Source: Charina bottae (lineage: Eukaryota > Chordata > Lepidosauria > Squamata > Charinaidae). Taken from it: 64,000 nucleotides of DNA. The notes under the pieces are model-generated. The model worked only from the letters and a program-made list of their open reading frames with translations. It had not been told where the DNA came from and did not search any database. The stretch lies in the NCBI GenBank assembly GCA_023362775.1, contig JALMGJ010000003.1:51314416-51378415 (forward strand), written 5' to 3'. A program made the translations under genes and the position numbers. Positions 46,166-64,000 of this stretch are shown here, piece by piece. How positions within the stretch are numbered: position 1 is the first letter of the stretch; every line of letters begins with the position of its first letter.

Positions 46166-48000
46166 CATCGTTGCTAAGTGTACTGTTTAATATAAAACTT
46201 TGCAGAAGTGACTTAAGCAAATAATTCCGAGTGTTTCTATAATTTGTTGTTTCAGTAAAAAAAAAAATCAGGATTGTATCCAACTGTGAATATCTACCAA
46301 TGGAATGAATATTGCAATCAGAATGAGTTTCCTCTCTGCTGGACCGTCCTGTTTGCTTTAAATCTGCTGTCAAAGGATGGAAGCAGAGGGCAGGAGACAT
46401 AGAGAAGTCACATCATGAAAATAGGTATCTGCCTGAGCAACTCTGAATGATACCCAAAGGAAGTGGATTTATGTTCTTGTTTAGTGACTATTTGCAGTTA
46501 TGACGGTGATGAAAAAGTAACTTTACAACTAATCCTCACATTTACAACCATTGCAGGTCTGTAAAGCAAAGGAAAGCTGAAGTCAGATCCTAAGCACAGT
46601 TGCAGTTTCATTTAGCAACCACTTCGTTTAACAACCAAGTTGCCAGTCCCAACTGTGGTCGCTAAACGAGGACTACCTGTAATGCAAGTTCAAATAGTGC
46701 AATATTCAATTTAGTGCAAATTATAAATTGATACCAGGTCACGTTTAATGCAAGCCAAAATTCAGTTAATGCGAGGCTAGTGCACACTCAGTTGAGTCTA
46801 GTGCATGCACAGTTGCCATTGGGGGTTTAGATGCTAATTCTTGTGTGCAAAATGGAGAAAAGGTTCCATTTGAGGAAAGCTCAAAAAAGAGGCTCATTTT
46901 GAAGAACTACAGCAGAATATAGGATAGCAGGTATGCTTTGGATATGGGTTTGTCCTCCAGCTTGTCCTTTGTTCACTTGATTTTATTTTAAATATTTATG
47001 AGATCTGTCTAGAAGATCTCATGGCAGGTTATAATCCACTAGAAAGCAATAAAGAACACTAAGACCATGTAAAAAATAACTGAAGGGTGGTCCAAGTAAG
47101 CATCTTGCTACCACTTCCTGGATTACCTACTACTCTTTTAATCTTTTACTGTTATCTCTCATTAATAAACATATTAAAATTTATGTTTAAAATTTTTCAT
47201 TGCCTGTTTCTGTCAAGCTGGAACCAATAGCCGGAACCTATTTTTGATAGAAATATCACTTTGAATAGTGCAAATTTGAATAATGTGACCATTATCCACA
47301 TTAATAGAGACCTACTTGCATTAAAATAAGTCAAAGGAAAGCGGAATAACATGACAATGACAATTTGAGTCTGCTGTTGTTCAAGTCACTGGGAAAAAAT
47401 GTAGTAAAATGAATGCAAGCTAGCAAAAAGGCTATGAGCACAGGCATTGTAAATATAAGTATTGTTCAAGGTTGTGAACATTATGGTGGTGCTTTTTCTG
47501 TGAAGAATATTATAGTTGGATAAATGTAATGAATCTCATATCTATGGCATTTATCAAATGGACAACATGCATGTGGAGGCAGATCCCAGGCTAGTACTTG
47601 TCTTGCTCCAAAACAGAGCAAGGCAAAACACAGTAGGGCATTTTTATTACCTTCCCAACAGGTGGTAAGAATTAAGTGCCAATATGCTTGCTCAAGGTAG
47701 GCAAAAGTGAAGTCTGTCAGCAAAAATAGCTTGGAAGCAAACTACTGCCAGCAAAAAAATTGGGGGGAAAAATTGGAAGAATTTAGAAAAATGGATTTCT
47801 GAGTTTGTTCTTGGTCACTCTGTGAACAGTATTGTGTTTTTGCTTTTAATAGCTATTCCCTGGAAGCTTCCATTTTCTCTTTGAGCACAGTTTGATAATG
47901 AAAAAACAAAACAAAACCTTTCTCACCCAACCACGGTATTTATATTTCTAGATTTTTTTAAATATAAAAGGGCTGAAGATTTCACAAGAGTAACTCATGC
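46166..48000. other. gap between the convergent 3' ends of FYB2 and PRKAA2
   Basis: It contains a squamate repeat fragment around 46590-46690 (AACAACCAAGTTGCCAGTCC, GCTAAACGAGGACTACCTGT), related in reverse to 60928-61080. No exon is supported. AT-rich. Confidence 0.55.
46590..46690 (-). repeat. fragment of the ACAGGTAGTCCTCG squamate repeat
   Basis: In reverse it reads ACAGGTAGTCCTCGTTTAGC, matching ACAGGTAGTCCTCGACTTAT at 60929. The family's mobilisation type is unknown to me. Confidence 0.6.
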
Positions 48001-48020
48001 GTTTACAAGATTATCATCTG

Positions 48021-48026
48021 TTTATT
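48021..48026 (-). terminator. PRKAA2: candidate PRKAA2 polyadenylation signal (AATAAA)
   Basis: The + strand TTTATT at 48021-48026 reads AATAAA on the - strand. It lies 9 kb downstream of the PRKAA2 stop, in keeping with the very long 3' UTR known for mammalian PRKAA2. Nearer signals exist, so shorter transcripts are likely too. Confidence 0.4.
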
Positions 48027-48714
48027 AAAGTGCAAATGTCAACCATGAAGTAATCATCACATGCAATGAGATACAATAAAATAAACTTTTTTTCAGCATA
48101 GAGATATGTACATGAAACTTCAAGTTATCCTTGCTTTTTTTTTTTAAAATAACAAAACAGAAAAGACAGTGGGGTTGTGCTGCCTTCTTCCAAGTACTTA
48201 ATTAAGCCAAACAGAGATCAGTTCAAAAGGATCTGGACTACCTCCTCTATAAATAGCAGTACAGCATGAAAGCATTAGTGAACATTATTTTGTGAAATAC
48301 TATCTCTGAGTAGGGATATTGGTAAAGTTTGCTGAGCGCAGGTATGCGAGTCCTCCTATGAATTTTCTCATTGCAAACAAAATTTGAGGCAGAATAACAC
48401 TTTATTTTCTTAATTCCACCAGCTGTTCTCAAAAGCCACTTCTGCTACCTCCTACTTAATAATATTCAGTCCCCTTACTTACCTTTCAAGGAAGAATAGC
48501 CCCTTTCATCACCCGGTACTTATGAACAGATTAGTAATGTCCTAATGTGAAACCCCAGAAGATGAAATTCCTTCCAAGCCTTTTGTGCATTGGGATAGTC
48601 CATCATATATTGTTGGACTACAAACTTTCCATAATTCCACGCCACATGGCCAATAGCAAAGCTTTTGTTCAGCAACATCATTAGAGACCCAATTTGTGCA
48701 CCAATCTTTTACAT

Positions 48715-49036
48715 CAGCGGTCCCCAACCTTTTTGGCACCAGGGACCGGTCGTGGAAGAAAATTTTTCCACGGACTGAGGGGGCAAGGTTTGCAGGCGTG
48801 AGCCAATTGCGCGCACCGGGGGGCAGGGTTTGCAGGCGGGAGCCAATTGCGCACACCGGGGGGCGGAGTTTGCAGGCGGGAGCCAATTATGCACACATGG
48901 GGGCGGGTTTGCAGGCAGGAGCCAATTGCGTGCACCGGGGGCGGGGAAATCGCACACACTGGGGGGCGGGGTTTGCAGGCAGGAGCCCCGCAGCCCACTT
49001 CCTAACAGGCCGTGGCCCACAGGTTGGGGACCCCTG
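48715..49036. mobile_element. hAT MITE, CAGCGGTCCCCAACC family, with internal tandem repeat
   Basis: Ends CAGCGGTCCCCAACCTTTTT and GTTGGGGACCCCTG are inverted. A perfect 8-bp duplication TTTTACAT flanks it (48707-48714, 49037-49044). The interior repeats a unit of about 50-60 bp with GTTTGCAGGCGGGAGCCAAT. The TIR resembles widespread Charlie-type hAT elements. The overlapping Cys/Pro-rich open frames are repeat translations, not genes. Confidence 0.92.
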
Positions 49037-50410
49037 TTTTACATGGTAAATAAAAAGATTATTCTGGGGATCATTTTTGAAGACCATTAAGACTGATTAC
49101 AGCAGGGGACAATTTACAGACTCTCTGGGCTAGCATACAAACTCTCAAATCATTTCAAGTTCAATTCTTGTTAAGCTTGGGAGACTTGTCCATTTCTCAT
49201 ATCCAAATTTCATTAGTTGGTGTTAATGGAGTAGTTTTATTTTACATTTGTAAATTACAAATATAGCAATATCTAGTCTTCTCAGAGTTTGTGTTAATAG
49301 TGCTGTTTTCCAAAATTACAGTAGTTCAGGGATACAAATGTATAGTCATATAGCTTGTATTTTGCATACTGAAGAAAAAAAATAGTGCTAGATATACCAT
49401 ACATACATACAAATGTGCCTTAATACAGAAAAAAAAGTGATTTCCCTTCAAACTAGGGATGAAATAATATTGGAAAGCTGGTAACCATTCAAAAGTTTTA
49501 TGAGCTTTACAATAATTACTTAGGAAAAATGCATAGACAAATATGTAAAGTTTTCAAATAAATTACATAAATTTAGATTATTTAAGGCAGTTTCAGGAGC
49601 AGTTTCAAAGCATTTAGGGAGAATTTAAAGGGTGGTACTAGAATGCTTAAACTTGCGACTAACTTTTTGTTCATTAAATCTGTCTACAAATACTATTACA
49701 GATACCGAAAGCAGCATTTCCATTTACCATTCCTTTAAAGGCTCAATTTCCCAATTCACCTAGAGTTTCTATAAACAGAATAATGTTTGCAGTGACAGCA
49801 GAGCTTATGAACTTATGAGATCCAGGTATGTGATGATCCAGAGTCACTTGGATACAAATAAGGGAATGTTTAGTGGTAGGTTTCTTTCTCCCTTTCTCAA
49901 AAGCAGCTTCCACTTTTGAAGAGATGAGGTACCTTTGAAAAAACCTAAATAATGACTTTTCTGTCATAGGAATAGGTTTCTTTGTCAAGTAGTCCTGCTT
50001 GTTTACATCGTAGGTAAAACCTATTCCATTAACCACCACTCAGGAGTTCAACTATCCTACAGCTGTTTTCTTGAAGTTCAAAAAGTAGATAGCACCCCCT
50101 CCCCCAGTACAAAGAAATATGTCTGTAAATTTTTATTGGTCAGGAGCTCCTTATATATGCTGCAATGTGCATCCAAGTGGGGTTATAGGTTACATTTTTA
50201 AATTTTACATTTGCACAGAAAGCTATTTGAAAGTATAGATGAAGTGGCATTAACACCTAAAACAGTCAAGATAAATTCTGGACTGGAGTGGAAGAGGAGA
50301 GGAGGAACAAACCATATTAACATTTTAGCCAAACGTCAATGCGGCTTGATTGCATTTACATTATTGTTAAGGCAAAGAAATACAAAAAGCTGTCTTGTAT
50401 CAAGTCTTTT

Positions 50411-50646
50411 TTAAAGATTTTTTTATCCCTTTATTATTTTTGTAAATAACTCAAGGCAGGGAACATACCCAATACTCCTTCCTCCTCCTATTTTCCCCAC
50501 AACAACAATCCTGTGAGGTGAGTTGGGCTGAGAGAGAGTGACTGGCCCAAAGTCACCCAGCCAGCTTTCATGCCTCAGGCAGGACTAGAACTCACAGTCT
50601 CCTAGTTTCTAGCCTGGTGCCTTAACCACTAGAACTAACTGGTCTA
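50411..50646 (-). mobile_element. Sauria-type SINE, reverse
   Basis: The head at the right is the reverse of AGTGGTTAAGGCACCAGGCT. The body holds GAGTGACTGGCCCAAAGTCA, and the left end has CTGTGAGGTGAGTTGGGCTG and an AT-rich tail. It lies in the presumed PRKAA2 3' UTR. Confidence 0.85.
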
Positions 50647-52520
50647 CATAGAAAGCCTGGTGAATTAGCCATGGGCTTCCTTGATGAGGTACTTTGCCCC
50701 AAGAATATGAATTTTTATGCCCTGATGACCTCTTCTCAAATATGGACTCCTGTGTATGTGCTGTACAGAAAACTCTGTTAACGAAGTGAAGTGGTACAGC
50801 TAGTCTAGAGATCAAAAGCGGAGTGCCACTTTGAAGGGGCACTTTGCCTGACACTCTGATCAAGTAAAGCACCTCTCTGAAGATCTGAATACTCCTATGA
50901 TCAAGCTTATTCTTAGCTTCAATGTGGTTTCTAAACTGATTGGCAGTAACTCTGTAGTGGTTCAGATGGAGTGTTTCTAAGTCCCGCATACAAAAACATG
51001 CATTCTACCACTAAGCTATAACTCATCAAGAATAACACTTCAATTGTATAGCATGATTATAGTAAGTGTTGTCACACGCAAATGTCATCAATTAGGCAAA
51101 GTGGTAACAGAGACAGTATACTTCAAGTATTTTAATTAATCTGTACCTACGGTAATGAAGGTGATAGATTTTTCTGTAAAACGAACAGACATGATACATT
51201 CTGTCATTTTCAGCTGCTGGTGCAAGAAGGTACAATTTTCTATATCTAACTTGGGTCACATTTTTAAACAAAAACAGTGCTAATATGGAAGATGAATTGC
51301 CAAGATTTAGTAAACTGTATTTTAACATTATGTTATATACCCAGTAAGAACTGTGTGGGAGAAATTAGGATAATGTAATGGCCATTGGAAGATTTTTCTT
51401 GCAAGGAAATTAAACTTACTAAAATTCAATTTAAGTAGCCTTATTTGAAATCTAAAACCTAAAGGATTACAGCACTATTAGCTGTGAATGAAAGCCTGTT
51501 ATATGACCCACCACTATCACCGTCTTTACACATTCTGTATTGATTCTAAGGGATGGTGGGGGGAGGAATTAGTGATTTTCTAACTGGAACATGCCAATAA
51601 ACCAGTGGCTGAAAATTGTACTTTCACTTCAACAGTGTAGAAATGCATTTATCCTGTTTGTTGGGGGGAAACAACATCACTATCAATCCTGACTTAAACA
51701 GATCGGTAACAGCCACCTGAATCTATACTGAATACTGCATTAGCTGTATAGCTGAAGCACTGCCCTTTCAGAAGGCAAAACAGTAATTCATCTTAATTCT
51801 AGCAATCCTTTTGACAATTGAGTAGATACCTGACATTTGGGTACATCCAAATTCTAATCCTAACTCCACAATGAAAATATAACAGTGAGAGTATCTCTAC
51901 ATGAGCAAGCAAGGATAAATATCATTTGGCTTAACACTATCATTGTCTTGCAATCATTAATTATTTTGTTAAATTTATCTTTCACATGTGATATTCCTAA
52001 CTGACACTTATTTAATGAACATCACTGGTAATCTGAATTAATATTTGTGTATTTAAAAAGAGATAAAGGGGAATATGAATGCAAAATAATAACATGGAAA
52101 TTAAGAATTTGCATCTTTTCTGAAAACATCTGCTTCCACCCAGATGGAAGAAAAATTTTTTAGCAGGGCAGGAAAAATTTACATGCTGCTTAAACTGGTA
52201 GTAATAATAGCAAACATTTTTATTAATAGAGCTTCTCTTCCCCAGCTTCTCTGCATCTCCATTTTCAACTTTTATTGGGAGCACAGAGGCTATTTTTCTC
52301 ATATGGAATGTACCTCTGCCTTTTTAGCGTTTAAAAATGTTGAGAAAAATACAACTACTACAAGTATCATGCATATTGTAGCTCAACCTTGCTCCAGATG
52401 TGTTGAGACAGCGATTTTCAGAATTCCAGCTAGCCTAGCCTTTGACCTGGCTGGCTGGGAATTCCAGGAGTTTCTGTCCCAACACGTATGAAGGGTGCCA
52501 TGTTGAAATATAACCTATGC

Positions 52521-52786
52521 CAGAGCTTTCCATGTTGGCGACACACACCAATGGCGGTGGCGGTGCGACCTGCGGTGTCCTGGTGTGTCGCGCGAAAACC
52601 CGGAAGCGCTGATGGGGGGAACCGGAAGAAGCGGCACCCCCCACCAATCAGCGCCAGCGACGCTGATTGGCGGGGGTGCCGCTTCTTCCGGTTCCCCCCA
52701 TCAGCGCTTCTGGGTTTTCGCGTGACACACCAGGACACCGCAGGCGACACAGTAGTGTGTCGTGACACACACTCTGGAAAGCTATG
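52521..52786. mobile_element. hAT MITE, CAGAGCTTTCC family, copy with a long internal palindrome
   Basis: Starts CAGAGCTTTCCATG and ends CTCTGGAAAGCTATG. A perfect 8-bp duplication ACCTATGC flanks it (52513-52520, 52787-52794). The centre is an almost perfect inverted repeat with arms of about 50 bp around CCAGCGAC (arms about 52604-52653 and 52662-52709). CpG content is high and little decayed. Confidence 0.92.
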
Positions 52787-52799
52787 ACCTATGCGATTA

Positions 52800-55700
52800 A
52801 AGGGAAAGCAGATGGTCCCTATGGCTACCCTATATGGGCTGACAGAGATTCAAGAAAATGCTTTTTGCTGCCATCTAGCAGTCAGCCAGATTTTGCAGTC
52901 CTAAGTACCCCTTGGGTTTCTTTGTCCCTGCATTAAGTGTTGATGATAGGAAAGGCTGCATACATAGGCTTCCGTAAGAGCAAGAAGCATGATCAGACAG
53001 CATTCCTGAAACTCTAAAACCATACCTCCCCGTACTCAAAGGTCTATGCACACAGCCTTTCCTGCTACATACTGCACATCCATGTTCAGCTAAATAGTGG
53101 CTGACCTGCTCCTCTTTTAATTGTATGAAACTCCATTATATGAAGGAAATCCTGCAAAATCAATATCCTACAACAGAAAAAAAAAACCTATGGGCATCTG
53201 AAGAGCTGTTTTCAGATAAACTAATGCCATATCAACAATTGAGAAAAATTCACAGTTTTTGAATTATTTGGCAAAGTATTCATGTAAAGTTATCTGGCTA
53301 AAATTGTTCCCCCATTTTTTCTAAAATAATTTTTTGATTCTATCATGGTTTATACCTCCTTGCCTAGATTTGAGCCTATGTTATTTTTAACTCAACCTCA
53401 ATCAGCACTTATTAATATCAAGTATTACAAATAGCTATTGTAAAATTAAAGAAAGAGCAGCTATTATTAGAAAAAAACATAAATAACAACTCTAAAACAA
53501 TGTACTGCAGTATCTACGAAGTGTGGTTTCACCCTCACGTTGAAAGAATTTCACCATTTCCAGTAATAAAGTGTTTGTTACTACATATTTAGTAAACCTG
53601 ATGCCTTGAGATAGCCTGAAGAAAAGGAACACTAAACATAAGTTATTCCTGCTTTATACCCCTGCAAAGTCACAGGCAGTTAAGCTTTAGAAGTACACAA
53701 AAGCCCTAAGGTCTGGAACAGCGTTGTGAAATTTATATTCCGGTTCTCATGAAATAGTATTCTAAAAGGATTCTGTCAGTAATAGAAGGGCAAATTTAGA
53801 TGCTTTCCTACTGAAGGGGAAAATAGCAAAGCCTTACTCATAAAAAAGCATTATTTGAACTGAAATTCAGAACTCAACGAACTCCTTCTATTTCAAGATA
53901 ATTAGTTCAGATTGTGTAGAAAATGCCCATTAATCTGTTAAAAATGTACTGCAGACAATCTAAATAAATGCAACTGTCATATGCGACTCCTTAATGACAG
54001 ACATTCTTATCCGGTTTAGATAATGCAGTGACCCTTATTGCTGTGTTTGTGGACTTAAAGAGATGGACTTTTTATGATTAATAAAACGACACACATCAGA
54101 ATGTCAAGATTTCTGTTTATCATTATAAAGAAACACATCAGGACCAATGTTGTGCCATTCATGATGGAGCATATCATCACACAAGACCACTCTGGACTGA
54201 CTGTGTTGCAAAACACTTGATTGTACATAGTGCTTCACTGACAAAAATATTCACTACAGTGTCAGTTACTGGCAACATCAAATTGGTTCTAGTGCATCTC
54301 TCTGTTGCACGACTTTTGCCTCCATAAATGATTCTCAGATGCTGGGGATGAAGGGACACTAAAGCCAACACATTCGTGATATAACAGAAAGGTGAAGGTA
54401 AAAGGTTATGGAAGGTAAGATGTGAAAAGATCGAGATGCGCATCAAATGTTTAGCATGTGCTGAAAGGTCCCTCACTGCCTGGAAGTGAGAAATCAGAAA
54501 TGAAGATAAAAAACAAGAAAATCTGTGCATCAGTAACTGAAAGAGATGGATGATTTGACCAAAGAGTAAACTGGGAAACATCCTTGTCTGTTGATATTTT
54601 TCAGCTCTTATTCATCACAAGTATATGATTTAGGACCAAGACAAACACACATTCTTCAAGAGATGCTTTTGTTTCTGGTACTTCCTCTAAAAGGAATACA
54701 CCTCTTTCAAGAAAGAGGAATCTACTTAGAAAGAGAACAGAGACCAGGAGTAATTGATAGTTTGTATTCCTAAGAGAGGCTAACTATGCAGAAGACTGAC
54801 AACCTAGCCTTTGTGAAAGATCTCAAATCCATCCCCTTCCACAGCTGGTTTCTGTGGCAGGCCCAAAGATGCTCCCCTCTCCCTTGTATCAATGTTTAAA
54901 GCAGAAAACCAAAACAGATGGACTCCCCCACCTTTTTTAAAAAAAGGATAAATACTTTAGATAGCAATGCTATACATTTTTACTTGACCTAAGTGTACCA
55001 GTGGGACTTACTTTCTGAACAGACATGTACATGATTACAAGTGAATAAATATGCTGTGTGCGTCGGGAAACCTTTCTTCTCAAAACCTGTCCAAAATTAG
55101 CACCTAGCAAAATATTGTAACAGACAACTAAAGCTATGGAAGCGTTTAAAAACTGACCTGCTTTTGAAGCAAGGAGAATTTGTCTTGAGTGCCATGTTCT
55201 TTTTTTCACTTGAGCCTTTTCCTGAGTGCTGCTAATGTTCTCTGCTACCCTCTCTTCTCTGAAAAGCTTGGCTTCTCTGTAATTACCTTGCTTTATCAGT
55301 TTATTAGCCTTTTTTCTGAAAGAGAATATTGCCAAAGGACCTCACTCCTGAAGAAAAATAATAATTTTTCCATTCTTTCACCACAATTATGAATTTTATA
55401 CTGTGGCTACAGAAATTTTGATCTATTACTGCCATGGGATTAATAAATATTGCTAATTTAAATATACAATCCCAACATTTTGATATATTCGATGCAAAAC
55501 ATGGCCTGGAATGATTGATGGGAGAACTAATAATGAGATTAAAAGCAACTGCAAATTTTGCTTATAGTAGGTGGTCTGAGTCTAACAAGTTAGGACGATA
55601 AACAGCAGCAAGGACAAAGCAGTTATGAAAGGCTGCAGTGAAAAGAATTCCTTCAGTGAAAACAGAACCTCCTTAATAAAAAACTTTAATTAAAACTGGG

Positions 55701-57023
55701 GAAATGTTACTGCAGGATAGCTTGCAAAAAGAATTGGTAACCCCGACTACCATCCACCCCTCAAAAGTATTGTATTCAAGTGATTTCTGAATTTGAATGG
55801 TTGCCAGCTTCTGGGTTTGGGGGATTTTACACATTTAGTTCGATTCATCACTGAGGACAATTTTCCACTGGGGTGAGTAACAGGTATGGCGTACAATCCA
55901 GTAGCAGCAAAAATTCAATTAAAAATGTGTTGAGATCAGGCAGAGGTTACTACCTAATAACTGAAGAAACAGATGTTTGTGCAGTATTTGTCACTTGCTA
56001 CCTCCAATAAAAGTAGTTGCTTTATTTAATTTTACCACAATGTAACAAGAGTGTAAAATAATTGCTTTATAATTAATCATCTGGCTCAGGTTTAGAGAAC
56101 CTGTGATGCTCCAGGTGTTTGGTTCTAGTTCACTGCTCTTGAGTCAGCAAGCCTTGAATCCTGTTCTACACTGTTTTAGGAGGTAGGTTGCAATAATTCA
56201 TTCAGATGAATCCATGAGTAGGATACAAAAGCAATGTTGACTTCTAAGCATTCCAAAAGCATTTCCATAGATGAAAAAAAAAACATCAAGCTTGTCCAGA
56301 GGCTTGCCATCATATATTTCCAAACTTAAATACCTAGGTCTAACTTATAATTATTTGAAGTCTGACATCAAAAAGATGTCAAAATTGCACTTCTCACTGA
56401 GCTACAGTCCTACCCTATGGGTGATTTTGCATGTTATAATATGTGGAAGAACTGCAGATACAAGCTTTCCTTCCATGAGTATAAATATAGATCAATTCGA
56501 TCCAGGATTCTATTGCCTTTGTTTTCTAAAGTCGGTTTTTAAAAAACCTTTTGATGGTCAAGTTGTCAGGAATATTATTGCGCTGTTGAGTGTTGAATGG
56601 CATGAGTGTTATGGATTCTTCAACTGTAGATATTTTCAGATTTTTGGCAGCTGTTTGCAGCATCTGACTTTTGAGTGGCAGCTAATAAAATCCAGTAGCT
56701 ACCAGCTATTGGCCGGGGCCCTCAGTCCTCACTCCTGTTGAGAGCTAACTCCACTGCTCCATCATTTCTACCATACCTATGAAATAACATCAACAACCCC
56801 AAATTCCTGGCAAAAATTAAGCAAAATCTGCAGTTAGGCTTACCTAAATTGAACACTTTTGTCTTCTCTCCTAAATATGCAAAATATTTCCTGGGTGCAG
56901 AATCTGATATTTCTATGTTCAAAATGAGGCTTTCCTTGCCACACACTTCCACCTCAGCCTTGAGTACAGATTTCCCCAAGGCCTATGCTCACCCACTAAA
57001 ATCAAGCTTCTGAATTATACCTG
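52800..57023 (-). other. unannotated part of the presumed PRKAA2 3' UTR
   Basis: Over 4 kb of AT-rich sequence with several TTTATT (reverse AATAAA) motifs and no supported exon or repeat boundary. Confidence 0.45.

Positions 57024-64000
<6,977 letters not shown>

Larger units (their letters stand above)
48027..57023 (-). other. PRKAA2: probable long PRKAA2 3' UTR
   Basis: Nine kb after the stop without any supported coding exon on either strand, ending near an AATAAA. Mammalian PRKAA2 has a 3' UTR of many kb. If the UTR extends this far it includes two hAT MITEs (48715, 52521) and a SINE (50411). Limits are inferred; part may be intergenic. Confidence 0.45.

Noticed and set aside
48542..49090. 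Several overlapping Cys/Pro-rich open frames on both strands
   Set aside because: They fall on the tandem GC-rich interior of a hAT MITE and have no family similarity.

Overview
The window is vertebrate nuclear DNA from a squamate reptile, most likely a snake though a lizard cannot be excluded. The genes are split by introns. The repeats are a squamate mixture: Bov-B (RTE) LINE, CR1-type LINE pieces with the tail motif that seeds simple repeats, Sauria-type SINEs, a second tRNA-derived SINE with a Bov-B-like tail, a Penelope-like retroelement, several hAT-type MITE families and one Tc1 transposon. No CRISPR, operon, rRNA or genuine tRNA gene was seen.

Two protein genes are present, facing each other tail to tail. 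On the + strand lies FYB2 (ARAP, the ADAP-related immune adaptor). I reconstructed it as 17 coding exons from 9860 to 45520. Every splice phase agrees and the coding total is 1920 nt, giving a 639-residue protein. On the - strand, from the right edge down to 57024, are the last three coding exons of PRKAA2 (AMPK catalytic subunit alpha-2), plus the last two bases of the preceding exon exactly at the right edge. Its probable 3' UTR runs to about 48.0 kb. The same convergent pair is, from memory, adjacent in mammals.

Layout: 1-9.5 kb is intergenic and repeat-rich (LTR-like piece, a long AAAAT microsatellite, hAT MITEs, a 1.6 kb retroposon flanked by target duplications). 9.5-46.2 kb is FYB2. 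Its introns hold a 5'-truncated Bov-B (17.0-18.5 kb), SINEs, a decayed Penelope-like element (26.9-28.7 kb), CR1 pieces (30.4-31.1, 33.9-34.1 kb), a miRNA-precursor-like hairpin (37.2 kb) and a nested LINE/Tc1 insertion (40.6-43.4 kb). 46.2-48.0 kb is the gap between the two 3' ends. 48.0-57.0 kb is the presumed PRKAA2 3' UTR, with a SINE and two hAT MITEs in it. 57.0-64.0 kb is PRKAA2 coding exons and introns, one intron carrying a roughly 900 bp GC-rich block of unknown origin.

The most interesting observations are: (1) a hAT MITE family with five copies here, every one with a perfect 8-bp target duplication although their interiors differ completely; (2) a hammerhead-ribozyme-like core in three Penelope-derived repeats; (3) a short LINE-derived retroposon family, one copy carrying a Tc1 inside its own target-site duplication; (4) a near-intact DD34E Tc1 transposase broken by one stop codon; (5) a 33-bp intronic hairpin in FYB2.
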